A DNA stretch of 64,000 bases from Kistimonas asteriae (GTDB taxonomy: Bacteria; Pseudomonadota; Gammaproteobacteria; Pseudomonadales; Endozoicomonadaceae), in contig NZ_JAEVHF010000002.1 in assembly GCF_018263925.1 (NCBI RefSeq), positions 248,001 through 312,000 on the forward strand, given 5' to 3'. This document shows, piece after piece, positions 26,121 through 34,615 of this stretch; position 1 is the first letter of the stretch, and each line of letters opens with the position of its first letter. Both the position numbers and the translations under genes were made by a program. Under the pieces are notes generated by a model. The model was not told the origin of the DNA and made no database searches. It saw nothing but the letters and a program-made list of their open reading frames with translations.

Positions 26121-27473
26121 TTAATACATATCCTTTAATCGGTACCACAACATCCCCAGCGCCAACATCGGAGACCGGAAGGTCTTGCCGCCGGGGAAGG
26201 TCATGTGGCGTATTTTTGCGTACGCATCAAAACGTTGCGCCTGGCCGGTGATGGCTTCTGCCAGCACCCGAGCCGCAGTATGGGTCGCATTTACGCCGTG
26301 ACCTGAATACGCCTGGGCATAATAGATGTTGGGTCCCAGTCGCCCGATCTGTGGCATCCGGTTGGCGCCGATGCCGATCATGCCGCCCCACTGGTATTCA
26401 ATCCTGGCATCCTTGAGTTGTGGGAAAACCTTCAGCATCTTGGGACGCATGGATTCGACAATGTCTTTGGGATCACGCCCCGAATAATTGCACATGCCGC
26501 CAAACAGCAGCCGCTTGTCAGCCGATAGCCGGAAGTAATCCAGGGCAACGCTCATGTCACAGATGGCGTAGTCACTGGGGATAAGTGAGTTATACACAGA
26601 AGGTGCCAGCGGCTCGGTGGCAATAATGTAGCTACCAGCTGGCAGTACCTTGCCGCCGATGGCAGGCTCCAGATCACCCATGTAGGCATTGCCGCCAAGA
26701 ATCAGAAAGTCGGCGGTAACCGAACCTTTGTCTGTGAAGACTTTGGGCTTGTCGCCTTTCTGAATCTTGTTGACCTTGGAGTATTCGAACAGGCGGGCGC
26801 CTTGTCTGGCCGCAGCTTCCGCTTCTCCGATACACAGATTGAGTGGGTGCAGGTGTCCACTGCCCATATCCACCATCCCGCCAATATAGCGGTCGGTACC
26901 GACGATATCGCTGACCTGTTCCTGGCTGATCATTTTTAGGTCATGGGGATAATCACGTGACTGCATCCACTCGTAGTCTTCTTTCAGTTCGCGCAGATGA
27001 CGGGGTTTCATGGCGGCATCGAAATACCCCATTTTGAGATCGCACGGGATGTCGTATTTGGCGATGCGCTTTCGCACCAGGTCAACGGCTTCCAGTCCCA
27101 TCGTGTGGATCGCTTCGACACCATCCTGACCAATCTGATTGCGGAACTGATCAGGATTCTCACCAATGCCGCGAATCAGCTGGCCGCCATTACGGCCGGA
27201 TGCACCCCAGCCGATTTTGTGGGCTTCCAGCAGGACGACATTGAAGCCCCGTTCAGTCAGCTCCAGCGCCGAGGCAACACCGCTGAAACCGCCGCCGATG
27301 ATGCAGATATCGGTGGTGATATGTTCATCAAGCACCGGATAGTCAGTCTGTGTATTGACGGTCGCCGCATAGTACGAGTCGGCATGCCGGTCACTGTGGA
27401 CCGGCCTGCGGGTACGTTTATGGGTGACGATATCCACAGTGATCGGCGCTTCCCGGACACTGGTCTCCGTCAT
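26121..27473 (-). CDS. puuB: FAD-dependent oxidoreductase, gamma-glutamylputrescine oxidase-like (PuuB)
   Basis: 450 residues of the DAO family. The FAD-binding motif ICIIGGGFSGVASALEL lies near residue 55, followed by a second nucleotide-contact block GWGASGRNGGQL and a C-terminal YYAQAYSGHGVNATHTA. In the Puu pathway this enzyme oxidises gamma-glutamylputrescine to the aldehyde used by PuuC. puuC lies 36 bases upstream on the same strand, so the two are co-transcribed. An (AAN)4 array sits next to its Shine-Dalgarno sequence, suggesting Hfq/Crc repression. The exact amine substrate is inferred from context; other DAO amine oxidases are possible. Confidence 0.85.
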   Translation of the reverse strand: MTETSVREAPITVDIVTHKRTRRPVHSDRHADSYYAATVNTQTDYPVLDEHITTDICIIGGGFSGVASALELTERGFNVVLLEAHKIGWGASGRNGGQLIRGIGENPDQFRNQIGQDGVEAIHTMGLEAVDLVRKRIAKYDIPCDLKMGYFDAAMKPRHLRELKEDYEWMQSRDYPHDLKMISQEQVSDIVGTDRYIGGMVDMGSGHLHPLNLCIGEAEAAARQGARLFEYSKVNKIQKGDKPKVFTDKGSVTADFLILGGNAYMGDLEPAIGGKVLPAGSYIIATEPLAPSVYNSLIPSDYAICDMSVALDYFRLSADKRLLFGGMCNYSGRDPKDIVESMRPKMLKVFPQLKDARIEYQWGGMIGIGANRMPQIGRLGPNIYYAQAYSGHGVNATHTAARVLAEAITGQAQRFDAYAKIRHMTFPGGKTFRSPMLALGMLWYRLKDMY

Positions 27474-27488
27474 GTCTCTCTCCCTCTC

Positions 27489-27505
27489 TTGTTATTATTT
27501 TATTC
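27489..27505 (-). promoter_or_regulatory. Catabolite-activity (AAN)n motif at the puuB ribosome-binding site
   Basis: Minus strand reads AATAAAATAATAACAAG followed by GAGGGAGAGAGAC and ATG. It contains the AAnAAnAA element AATAATAA and is immediately upstream of the Shine-Dalgarno sequence, where Hfq/Crc binding would block translation. Confidence 0.6.
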
Positions 27506-27509
27506 AGGA

Positions 27510-29012
27510 TCAGCCCAGTGAAATCCACGTCGCCTTGAGTTCGGTGTACTTATCAAAGGCGTGCAGGGATTTGTCACGGCCGTTGCCGGATTGCTTGTAG
27601 CCGCCAAACGGGGCCGTCATATCTCCACCGTCGTAATGGTTGACCCAGACGGAGCCGGCACGCAGGCGCTTGGCAACACGGTGAGCCTTACCGATATCCT
27701 GACTCCAGACCGCTGCTGCCAGTCCGTAATCCGTATCGTTGGCGATGCTGACGGCTTCTTCTTCCCCGTTGAAGGTAATGACCGATAGAACAGAACCAAA
27801 AATCTCTTCCTGGGCAATTCGCATCTTATTGCTGACGCCGGTGAAGACCGTGGGCTGCACATAATAGCCGCCAGTTTCTGACAGCGCCTGGGCGCCACCG
27901 GTCTGGAGAAGGGCGCCATCCTGCTGTCCGGCTTCGATATAGTTCAAGACTGTCTGCAGTTGCTGTTGGTCAACAATGGCGCCGACATTGGTTTCCGGAT
28001 CCAGCGGATGACCGGGCTTCCACTGCTGCAGTTCCTCAATCACCATGGCGACAAATTCATCGTGGATACATTCTTCAACCAGCAGACGGGAACCTGCGGT
28101 ACAGACTTCCCCCTGGTTGAAGCAGATAGCGCCGGCGGCGGCACTCGCAGCGGCCCGGAGATCCGGGGCATCGGCGAATACAATATTCGGGCTCTTGCCA
28201 CCAGCTTCCAGCCAGATGCGCTTCATGTTGGATTCGCCAGCATAAACCATCAGTTGCTTGGCGGTACGGGTGGAGCCGGTGAATACCAGCGTGTCCACAT
28301 CGTTATGCAGAGCCAGCGCCTTGCCCGCAGTATGGCCAAAGCCTGGCAGAACATTGAGAACGCCTTTGGGTAGACCCGCTTCGATGGCCAGTTCCGCAAT
28401 ACGGATAGCGGTCAGCGGTGATTTCTCGGAAGGCTTCAATACCACACTGTTACCGGTCGCCAGCGCCGGACCCAGTTTCCAGCAGGCCATCAGCAGCGGG
28501 AAGTTCCAGGGTACGATGGCGCCCACGACGCCGATCGGCTCACGGGTGATCATGCCGATTTCGTTCTCAGGGGTTGGTGCGATTTCGTCGTAAACCTTGT
28601 CGATTGCTTCACCACTCCAGCTCAAGCTGCGGGCAGCGGCAGGGATATCCACAGCCAGGCTGTCACTGATGGGCTTGCCCATGTCGAGGGTTTCCAGCAG
28701 TGCCAGTTCATCTTTATGTTCCAGCAACAGGCCGGCCAGTTTGATTATGACCTGCTTGCGCGCCGCCGGTGCCATGCGTGACCAGCTGCCGGCCTCAAAG
28801 GTGGTGCGGGCATTGGCAACGGCCTGGTCAACATCAGTCTGATCGCAGCTGGCGACCTGGGTCAGAACGCGATTGTCGATGGGCGAGCGACATTCGAAGG
28901 TGTCGCCGGAGGCCGCATCAGTATATTCGCCGTTAATAAAAGCACGGCCATTGATGGTCAGTTCAGCCGCCATGGCTTCCCACTGTTCGCGGCTGTTGCG
29001 GATGTCTGTCAT
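27510..29012 (-). CDS. puuC: Aldehyde dehydrogenase, gamma-glutamyl-gamma-aminobutyraldehyde dehydrogenase-like (PuuC)
   Basis: 500-residue NAD(P)-dependent aldehyde dehydrogenase. Catalytic cysteine C304 lies in FNQGEVCTAGSR and the general-base glutamate E269 in WLEAGGKSPN. The cofactor segment is VPWNFPLLMACWKLGPALA at about 168-186, and the C-terminal block APFGGYKQSGNGRDKS is intact. It oxidises aldehydes from putrescine or other amines to the acid. It is upstream of puuB in one operon and divergent from the omega-aminotransferase/mmsA pair. Substrate specificity rests on neighbours and overall similarity. Confidence 0.9.
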   Translation of the reverse strand: MTDIRNSREQWEAMAAELTINGRAFINGEYTDAASGDTFECRSPIDNRVLTQVASCDQTDVDQAVANARTTFEAGSWSRMAPAARKQVIIKLAGLLLEHKDELALLETLDMGKPISDSLAVDIPAAARSLSWSGEAIDKVYDEIAPTPENEIGMITREPIGVVGAIVPWNFPLLMACWKLGPALATGNSVVLKPSEKSPLTAIRIAELAIEAGLPKGVLNVLPGFGHTAGKALALHNDVDTLVFTGSTRTAKQLMVYAGESNMKRIWLEAGGKSPNIVFADAPDLRAAASAAAGAICFNQGEVCTAGSRLLVEECIHDEFVAMVIEELQQWKPGHPLDPETNVGAIVDQQQLQTVLNYIEAGQQDGALLQTGGAQALSETGGYYVQPTVFTGVSNKMRIAQEEIFGSVLSVITFNGEEEAVSIANDTDYGLAAAVWSQDIGKAHRVAKRLRAGSVWVNHYDGGDMTAPFGGYKQSGNGRDKSLHAFDKYTELKATWISLG

Positions 29013-29358
29013 GAATTACCACCTGGTTTGTGTATTTGTTGTCATTATGGGTTCGACACAGTCGCCTGTCAGGGGTTCAGCGTTTGGCAGGCTGCGCAGT
29101 ATTTTGAACATGCGTCTTACGGTCGTGGTATCGACATGACTCTACTATCGCTATCACGATCCATGCAATATTTTTGACAAAAATAAACAAATAGAGGGGA
29201 AAGTGTGTAATTTAGTGTTTGATATATTTTACATATCTCTGCTAAATTTCATCGTGAAGACGGCAGTAGCTGATAAAAATACCTGACAGTTAGTGCGGCT
29301 GGATGGGATGTAACCCAACGTGTCACCGACACAACCTGCTGACAACGACACTGATACG

Positions 29359-29370
29359 AATAACAAGAAC
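29359..29370 (+). promoter_or_regulatory. (AAN)4 motif in the aminotransferase leader
   Basis: AATAACAAGAAC matches AAnAAnAA, 60 bases upstream of the start codon. A second motif lies at the ribosome-binding site. Confidence 0.5.
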
Positions 29371-29406
29371 CATACAGCCCTGTTCCCCCGCAGGTTGTCT
29401 GGACAG

Positions 29407-29421
29407 AATAACAACAGGGAG
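29407..29421 (+). promoter_or_regulatory. Catabolite-activity motif at the aminotransferase ribosome-binding site
   Basis: AATAACAACAGGGAG: the AAnAAnAA element AATAACAA is followed at once by the Shine-Dalgarno AGGGAG, eight bases before ATG 29430. Confidence 0.62.
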
Positions 29422-29429
29422 TCTTTTCC

Positions 29430-30758
29430 ATGAGTTTCAGTTCTGATGCCGGCAAGCCCGGACTGGACGCTTTCTGGATGCCATTCACCGCCAATCGCCA
29501 GTTCAAGGCGGAGCCGCGGATGTTCACCAGCGCGGAAGGCATGTATTACACCAGTGACAAGGGCGAAAAGGTCCTGGACGGTACGGCGGGGCTCTGGTGT
29601 GTCAATGCAGGGCATGGTCGCCGGGAAATATCCGAGGCCGTCGCCCGTCAGGTGGCACAACTGGATTATGCGCCCCCTTTCCAGATGGGACACCCACTGG
29701 CCTTTGAGTTTGCCGAGCGCCTGACCGAGCACACACCGGGTAACCTGAACCGCGTCTTCTTCACCAATTCGGGCTCTGAGTCTGTAGAGACGGCACTGAA
29801 AATTGCCATTGCCTACCACCGTGCGCGTGGAGAAGGTACCCGCCAGCGACTGGTCGGTCGTGAAAAGGGTTACCACGGCGTGAACTTTGGCGGTATTTCG
29901 GTTGGCGGTATTCCCAATAACCGGAAAGTTTATGGTTCCCTGTTGAATGGTGTGGATCACCTGCCCCATACCCTGAACATTAACCTGAATGCCTTCAGCA
30001 AAGGTCTGCCGGAACACGGCGTTGAACTGGCGGATGAACTGGAGAAGATTGTCGCCCTGCACGATGCCTCCAATATTGCCGCTGTGATTGTCGAGCCGAT
30101 GTCAGGCTCGGGTGGTGTCATCATGCCGCCGAAAGGCTATTTGCGTCGTCTTCGTGAAATTACCCGCAAGCATGGCATCCTGCTGATTTTTGATGAAGTG
30201 ATCACCGGTTTTGGCCGCGTGGGCGAAGCCTTTGCGTCAACCCGCTGGGATGTGGTGCCGGATATCATCACCACCGCGAAGGGGCTCACCAACGGCGCCA
30301 TTCCCATGGGAGCGGTCTTCGTCAGTGACGAAATACACGACGCCTTCATGCAAGGTCCGGAAAACATGATAGAGCTGTTCCATGGCTATACTTACTCCGG
30401 CCATCCGGTAGGCGCCGCGGCAGGGCTGGCGACACTGGATATCTATGAGCGGGATGGTCTGTTCCAGCGCACCATTGAGATGGAAAGCTATTTTGAGGAA
30501 GCCGTTCACAGTTTGAAAGGGCTGCCTAATGTTATTGATATCCGTAACACCGGGTTGGTGGCCGCGGTTGAACTGGCGCCCCGTGACGGCAAGCCGGGTG
30601 CTCGTGGCTTTGAGGTCTTCAAAAATGCTTACGAGCATGGTGTCATGGTACGGTGCACCATGGATATTCTGGCTATGTCGCCGCCTCTGATTATAGAGAA
30701 GTCGCATATTGACCAGCTGGTGGGTACGCTTGAAAACGCCATCCGAGCAACAGAATAA
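29430..30758 (+). CDS. Omega-amino acid:pyruvate aminotransferase (class III)
   Basis: 442-residue PLP enzyme resembling beta-alanine-pyruvate transaminases. The N-terminal [19 protein letters not shown] block is characteristic of this subgroup. The PLP lysine is K284 (TTAKGLTNG), with D255 in [13 protein letters not shown] and the phosphate-binding GSESVE at 115-120. It converts beta-alanine (or other omega-amines) to malonate semialdehyde. mmsA follows 28 bases later, matching the next catabolic step. The leader bears two Hfq/Crc-type motifs, so it is probably repressed on preferred carbon sources. Confidence 0.93.
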   Translation: MSFSSDAGKPGLDAFWMPFTANRQFKAEPRMFTSAEGMYYTSDKGEKVLDGTAGLWCVNAGHGRREISEAVARQVAQLDYAPPFQMGHPLAFEFAERLTEHTPGNLNRVFFTNSGSESVETALKIAIAYHRARGEGTRQRLVGREKGYHGVNFGGISVGGIPNNRKVYGSLLNGVDHLPHTLNINLNAFSKGLPEHGVELADELEKIVALHDASNIAAVIVEPMSGSGGVIMPPKGYLRRLREITRKHGILLIFDEVITGFGRVGEAFASTRWDVVPDIITTAKGLTNGAIPMGAVFVSDEIHDAFMQGPENMIELFHGYTYSGHPVGAAAGLATLDIYERDGLFQRTIEMESYFEEAVHSLKGLPNVIDIRNTGLVAAVELAPRDGKPGARGFEVFKNAYEHGVMVRCTMDILAMSPPLIIEKSHIDQLVGTLENAIRATE

Positions 30759-30786
30759 CGATTACAGAAAGCAGGATAGAGAAGTT

Positions 30787-32277
30787 ATGCAGAACCACAC
30801 CCATTTCATTAACGGGCTGCGAACGGAAGGCAGCGAGCGCTCCCAGTCGGTATTCAACCCGGCGACCGGTGAACAGACCGGTGTTGTCGCACTGGCCAGC
30901 GCCGCAGAAACTGAGAAAGCCATTGCTGTTGCCAAGGCGGCGTTTCCGGCATGGAAAGATACTACACCGCTGAGCCGTGCACGGGTCATGTTCCGGTTCA
31001 AGGAACTGGTGGAAAAACATCGTGATGAGCTGGCGGGCCTGATTACGTCCGAGCATGGCAAGGTTTACGAAGATGCTTGTGGGGAACTGGTGCGCGGCCT
31101 GGAAGTGGTTGAATTTGCCTGTGGTATTCCGCACCTGCTGAAAGGTGAGCACACTGAGAGTGTCGGTACGGCGGTGGACGCCTGGTCCGTCAATCAACCA
31201 CTGGGTGTGGTTGCCGGTATTACACCGTTTAACTTCCCGGCCATGGTGCCGATGTGGATGTTCCCGATCGCGATCGCCTGCGGTAACACCTTTATATTGA
31301 AGCCCTCTGAAAAGGATCCTTCTTTGCCAATGCGTCTGGCGGAGTTGTTGAAAGAAGCCGGCTTGCCGGATGGTGTTTTCAACGTCGTTAATGGTGATAA
31401 AGAATCAGTTGATGTCCTGCTGACCCATCCAGATGTGCAGGCTGTTAGCTTCGTAGGCTCCACGCCGATTGCCGAATATATCTATACGACAGCTTCCGCT
31501 CATGGCAAGCGCGTCCAGGCGCTTGGCGGTGCCAAGAACCATATGGTGGTTATGCCAGACGCAGACCTGGATCAGGCTGTTAATGCGTTGATGGGCGCAG
31601 CCTACGGTTCTGCCGGTGAACGCTGCATGGCGATTTCTGTTGCTGTCGCAGTGGGTGATGTCGCCGACAAGCTGATTGAAAAGCTGGCGCCCAAAGTGGC
31701 TGAACTCAAGATAGGTAACGGCAAGGAAAAAGGTCTGGAAATGGGGCCGCTGATCAGCCGTGAACACCTGGCTAAGGTCAAGGGCTATGTGGATAAGGGA
31801 GTTGAAGAGGGAGCTGAATTGGTTGTCGATGGCCGTGACTTGAAAGTACCTGGTTGTGAAAACGGGTACTTTATCGGTGGTTGCCTGTTCGACAATGTCA
31901 CGGCCGAGATGACCATCTATCAGGAAGAAATTTTTGGGCCGGTACTGTGTGTTGTCCGGGTGCCGGATTACAAAACAGCGGTCGAACTGATCAATGCCCA
32001 TGAATACGGCAATGGTACGGCCATCTTCACCCGTGATGGGGATTGCGCCCGCCAGTACGCCCATGAGATCCAGGTCGGTATGGTCGGCATCAATGTGCCG
32101 ATTCCGGTTCCCATGGCATTCCACAGCTTTGGCGGATGGAAGCGTTCGCTGTTTGGCCCACTGCATATGCATGGTCCGGACGGTGTGCGGTTCTATAGCC
32201 GTCGCAAGGCGATCACGTCACGCTGGCCGACCGGCATTCGCAGCGGTGCAGAGTTTGTGATGCCTACCATGAAGTGA
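30787..32277 (+). CDS. mmsA: Methylmalonate/malonate semialdehyde dehydrogenase (CoA-acylating)
   Basis: 496-residue enzyme turning malonate semialdehyde into acetyl-CoA and methylmalonate semialdehyde into propionyl-CoA. Catalytic C280 lies in [12 protein letters not shown]149 in [10 protein letters not shown], and the family C-terminus [20 protein letters not shown] is intact. ATG 30787 is chosen over an upstream GTG-started extension because it matches family length and follows a purine-rich stretch. It completes the route beta-alanine to acetyl-CoA with the preceding gene. Confidence 0.95.
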   Translation: MQNHTHFINGLRTEGSERSQSVFNPATGEQTGVVALASAAETEKAIAVAKAAFPAWKDTTPLSRARVMFRFKELVEKHRDELAGLITSEHGKVYEDACGELVRGLEVVEFACGIPHLLKGEHTESVGTAVDAWSVNQPLGVVAGITPFNFPAMVPMWMFPIAIACGNTFILKPSEKDPSLPMRLAELLKEAGLPDGVFNVVNGDKESVDVLLTHPDVQAVSFVGSTPIAEYIYTTASAHGKRVQALGGAKNHMVVMPDADLDQAVNALMGAAYGSAGERCMAISVAVAVGDVADKLIEKLAPKVAELKIGNGKEKGLEMGPLISREHLAKVKGYVDKGVEEGAELVVDGRDLKVPGCENGYFIGGCLFDNVTAEMTIYQEEIFGPVLCVVRVPDYKTAVELINAHEYGNGTAIFTRDGDCARQYAHEIQVGMVGINVPIPVPMAFHSFGGWKRSLFGPLHMHGPDGVRFYSRRKAITSRWPTGIRSGAEFVMPTMK

Positions 32278-32279
32278 TG

Positions 32280-32720
32280 TCATTGTTCAGCCTGATGAGG
32301 AAACCTGTTTTCTTCCTCATCAGGTAAACCTGCTTCACGACACGTTGATGAACAACAATCAGACCATTCACAACAAGGCCACCAGCATGACCACCAGCAG
32401 CTGACTTGGCATCGAATGCATTCGGCGCAACAAAGTAATAATGGATTTCGATTATCGGGTGATAAAATCATGCTGAAGCATGAATGGAGTGAGTTTGTTG
32501 TAGACTGTCTTGTATCAAGAGGTGGTGGAGCATTAGTATCATTGTTATCAGTTTCGTTTACGCTTGCCTTGCAAGAACTTTGCTGTGAGAGCTCTTTAGA
32601 AGGCGACTCATCACTAGAGTCATTATCTTGTGCTTCATCTATGTAGGCCAACTTTTTTATTTGCTCTTGAAAGCTTTCTGGCGTATCAGTAGGAGAAGCT
32701 TTTGGTTGTCCAGTCGTCAT
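32280..32720 (-). CDS. Putative Cys/Trp-rich small protein (doubtful)
   Basis: 146 residues: a disordered Ser/Asp/Glu/Thr-rich N-terminal 90, then a segment at 97-127 with eleven cysteines and five tryptophans (for example CQVSCWWSCWWPCCEW), then an acidic tail. Such clusters can be lipid-modified or bind metals. Caution: no Shine-Dalgarno is visible, the last residues are encoded by a perfect hairpin, and in the neighbouring frame the Cys segment reads as a hydrophobic SQLLVVMLVALL ending in a stop, so a frameshift may have created it. AT-rich accessory DNA. Confidence 0.35.
   Translation of the reverse strand: MTTGQPKASPTDTPESFQEQIKKLAYIDEAQDNDSSDESPSKELSQQSSCKASVNETDNNDTNAPPPLDTRQSTTNSLHSCFSMILSPDNRNPLLLCCAECIRCQVSCWWSCWWPCCEWSDCCSSTCREAGLPDEEENRFPHQAEQ
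32291..32324. terminator. 12-bp perfect hairpin downstream of mmsA
   Basis: CCTGATGAGGAA / TTCCTCATCAGG with a ten-base loop, 13 bases after the mmsA stop. There is no T-tract, but it is the obvious 3' structure for the aminotransferase-mmsA message. Confidence 0.6.
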
Positions 32721-33075
32721 TCTGCGGTTGATACTGTTATTTTTATGCCTGCTGTAATGAGGTTGTGTGTTAATTGATAAATAGGGTTGGACTTTAATAG
32801 TTGAAATCTGGTTTTTTTCTTGGGTGTTTTTGGTTGAATATCTATTGTCGTTCCGTTGGAAGTATACAATTAAAAGTTTTGATCTTGGAGGAGTTATAGC
32901 ATTTCACCTCTTTTCTTTGGTGCTAGTCTAAAATAGTAATTCCCCTTTTTGATTCGAATTAATGTTAAAAGTTCCCTGGTAAGTTATGCATTTGTCGCCA
33001 TTTTCTACAAAGAAATCAGTATGATGAGTAATACATAGGATATTAACGGAGCTGCTGACAAAAAGCTGGAGCTAT

Positions 33076-33167
33076 TAAGTATCCAGGCCTGAATTTTCTC
33101 AGAGCCCCAGCCCACGCCATGTGGACTGTAAGCGACAAAATATGAGATTACATTGTATAGGTACTTG
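33076..33167. mobile_element. MITE-like element, copy 2 (~92 bp, inverted relative to copy 1)
   Basis: Begins TAAGTATCC and ends GGTACTTG, degenerate versions of the terminal repeats of the 24.8-kb copy. The interior CTGTAAGCGACAAAATATGA aligns with the reverse complement of copy 1. It lies in a gene-free AT-rich stretch (32721-33365) next to the SET-like gene; nothing else was recognised there. Confidence 0.6.
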
Positions 33168-33365
33168 TCAGTATTCTTTGCCATTTATGATCGCTGAATG
33201 CGAGTGATATGGATGTGCGTCGCTAAGCTAGGAGGTGTATTTTTAAGGAGAATCTGATAGCCTGAATCTCACCTTTTGATCACGCGAAAACTGACTTGTA
33301 GCTGTCAGGTCATAACGTTTACGGGTTAATAATATTAAAGTAAATTTATGTTTTGGATGCAGTGT

Positions 33366-34397
33366 TTATTCAATAATCTGACTGCAAACCCAATCTAGTT
33401 TTATTGCTAATTTTGGGATTGGAGGAAGAAGTGTTTCTTTTCGACGTTTAATTTTTAGAGTCAGGTTGGTTAAGTCTGATGGTGTCCAGATGGTTGAGTG
33501 ACTTTTTCCTGGTAAGGGTATTACTTCATCATTTAATTGAACAGTTAAGAGGGTGTTATTTTTATAGGGAATGTTTCTGATATAGCGTAATAGGAGCTTT
33601 TTATAGACTTTTGTATCCGGTCTTAATAATTTTAGTGCTTCAGCTGTGATCTTCTTTTGCTTAATAAAGCCTTCTCTGATAAGAGCATAATTTGCTAGTG
33701 CCGGTGTCCACTTTATTCTTGTATTTGTTAGTGCTTTTTTTGTCATTTCTTTCCAGTAAGGTGTTTTGATTTTTTTTTCGTTAAGGTAGGTCGATAAGTG
33801 GGGGATGTTTTGTTTGACTTCTTTGCGCGTTAAACGAACGACCCTTTTAAATGGAAATATGAAATTTATATCATAATGGTAGAATAGTTCTCTTTTCTTT
33901 TTAATTTTCTGTGTTGATTCTAAATGAATGACTCCTTTTGCTTTGTTGGTGACAAGCCTTGTGTTGGCAAACGCAAAATTATTGGCTGGGTCATTAACCA
34001 GACTTGCGACGCCTCGCCCTTTTATGTCTTTACGCAGACCTTTAATGACTTTGGTGCCGTTTGATAAACTCCCATCTAGCGTTTTTAGATGAGAACGTAA
34101 TTTTCTATTTTTTAGCCAGATTTTCCTTTCTTTTGTATCAAGCGTGACTATTGGCCCATCATAAGTGGATAGAAATTTAAAGGCTTGTACTGTATTTATG
34201 GTGTGCACACCAAAATTCGCACCACGGATTGTTGATTTTTTTACTTTAACCTCCCGTGGATTCTTTCTGTGAAAGGTGCTTGCTGGTAGGTTTTGTTCGG
34301 TTTCCAGAACACAGTTCTCGCCCTTGGATTGTTTTATTTTTTTCAGTTGGCTTCTAGTGGGTTTGTAATCTGCGTAATTGAAGGGAGTGATAGCCAT
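33366..34397 (-). CDS. Putative SET-domain-like protein, AT-rich
   Basis: 343 residues, very basic. Residues 51-177 follow the order of a SET methyltransferase core. VKKSTIRGANFGVHTI resembles the N-terminal SxIxGxGxGV strand, STYDGPIV the YxG turn, SLVNDPANNFAFANTRL the N-x-x-x-N-A motif, and RELFYHYDINF the GEELxxxY end. The classic NHS is ND here, as in some divergent SET proteins. SET enzymes methylate lysines and, in Chlamydia and Legionella, target host histones. The C-terminal 160 residues are unrecognised. AT-rich codon use and isolation suggest transfer. This is a pattern-based call only. Confidence 0.5.
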   Translation of the reverse strand: MAITPFNYADYKPTRSQLKKIKQSKGENCVLETEQNLPASTFHRKNPREVKVKKSTIRGANFGVHTINTVQAFKFLSTYDGPIVTLDTKERKIWLKNRKLRSHLKTLDGSLSNGTKVIKGLRKDIKGRGVASLVNDPANNFAFANTRLVTNKAKGVIHLESTQKIKKKRELFYHYDINFIFPFKRVVRLTRKEVKQNIPHLSTYLNEKKIKTPYWKEMTKKALTNTRIKWTPALANYALIREGFIKQKKITAEALKLLRPDTKVYKKLLLRYIRNIPYKNNTLLTVQLNDEVIPLPGKSHSTIWTPSDLTNLTLKIKRRKETLLPPIPKLAIKLDWVCSQIIE

Positions 34398-34615
34398 ATT
34401 TCTGGATAGTTGATCATTTGTTGGTAAATGCTGATTAGACCACGTAATAGGAAATAGTGTGTTGGCTTGTTGATAATTGTTGTGCTAGCTGACGTGATTG
34501 TAAGAATTGATAGCTTAAAGTGGTTTAGGCTTACTTATAACTCACCTGAGCAGGCGATAACATGTCAGATATGCTGACAAGAGCCTAGGCACTTGCCAGC
34601 ATAGGGTGAGTAATA

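Larger units (their letters stand above)
29013..29429. promoter_or_regulatory. Divergent control region of the amine/beta-alanine catabolic genes
   Basis: 417 bases between puuC and the aminotransferase gene. It contains an inverted repeat AATTTAG (29209-29215) / CTAAATT (29242-29248) around an AT-rich TTGATATATTTTACATATC core, which could be an operator over a sigma-70 promoter. The rightward leader contains two (AAN)n arrays, listed separately. No regulator gene is adjacent. Confidence 0.4.

Noticed and set aside
29229-30062. Minus-strand frame of 277 codons over the aminotransferase
   Set aside because: Antisense to a clear class III aminotransferase; no ribosome-binding site or family motif.
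31405-32172. Long minus-strand frame within mmsA
   Set aside because: Complete overlap with mmsA, which has all catalytic residues.
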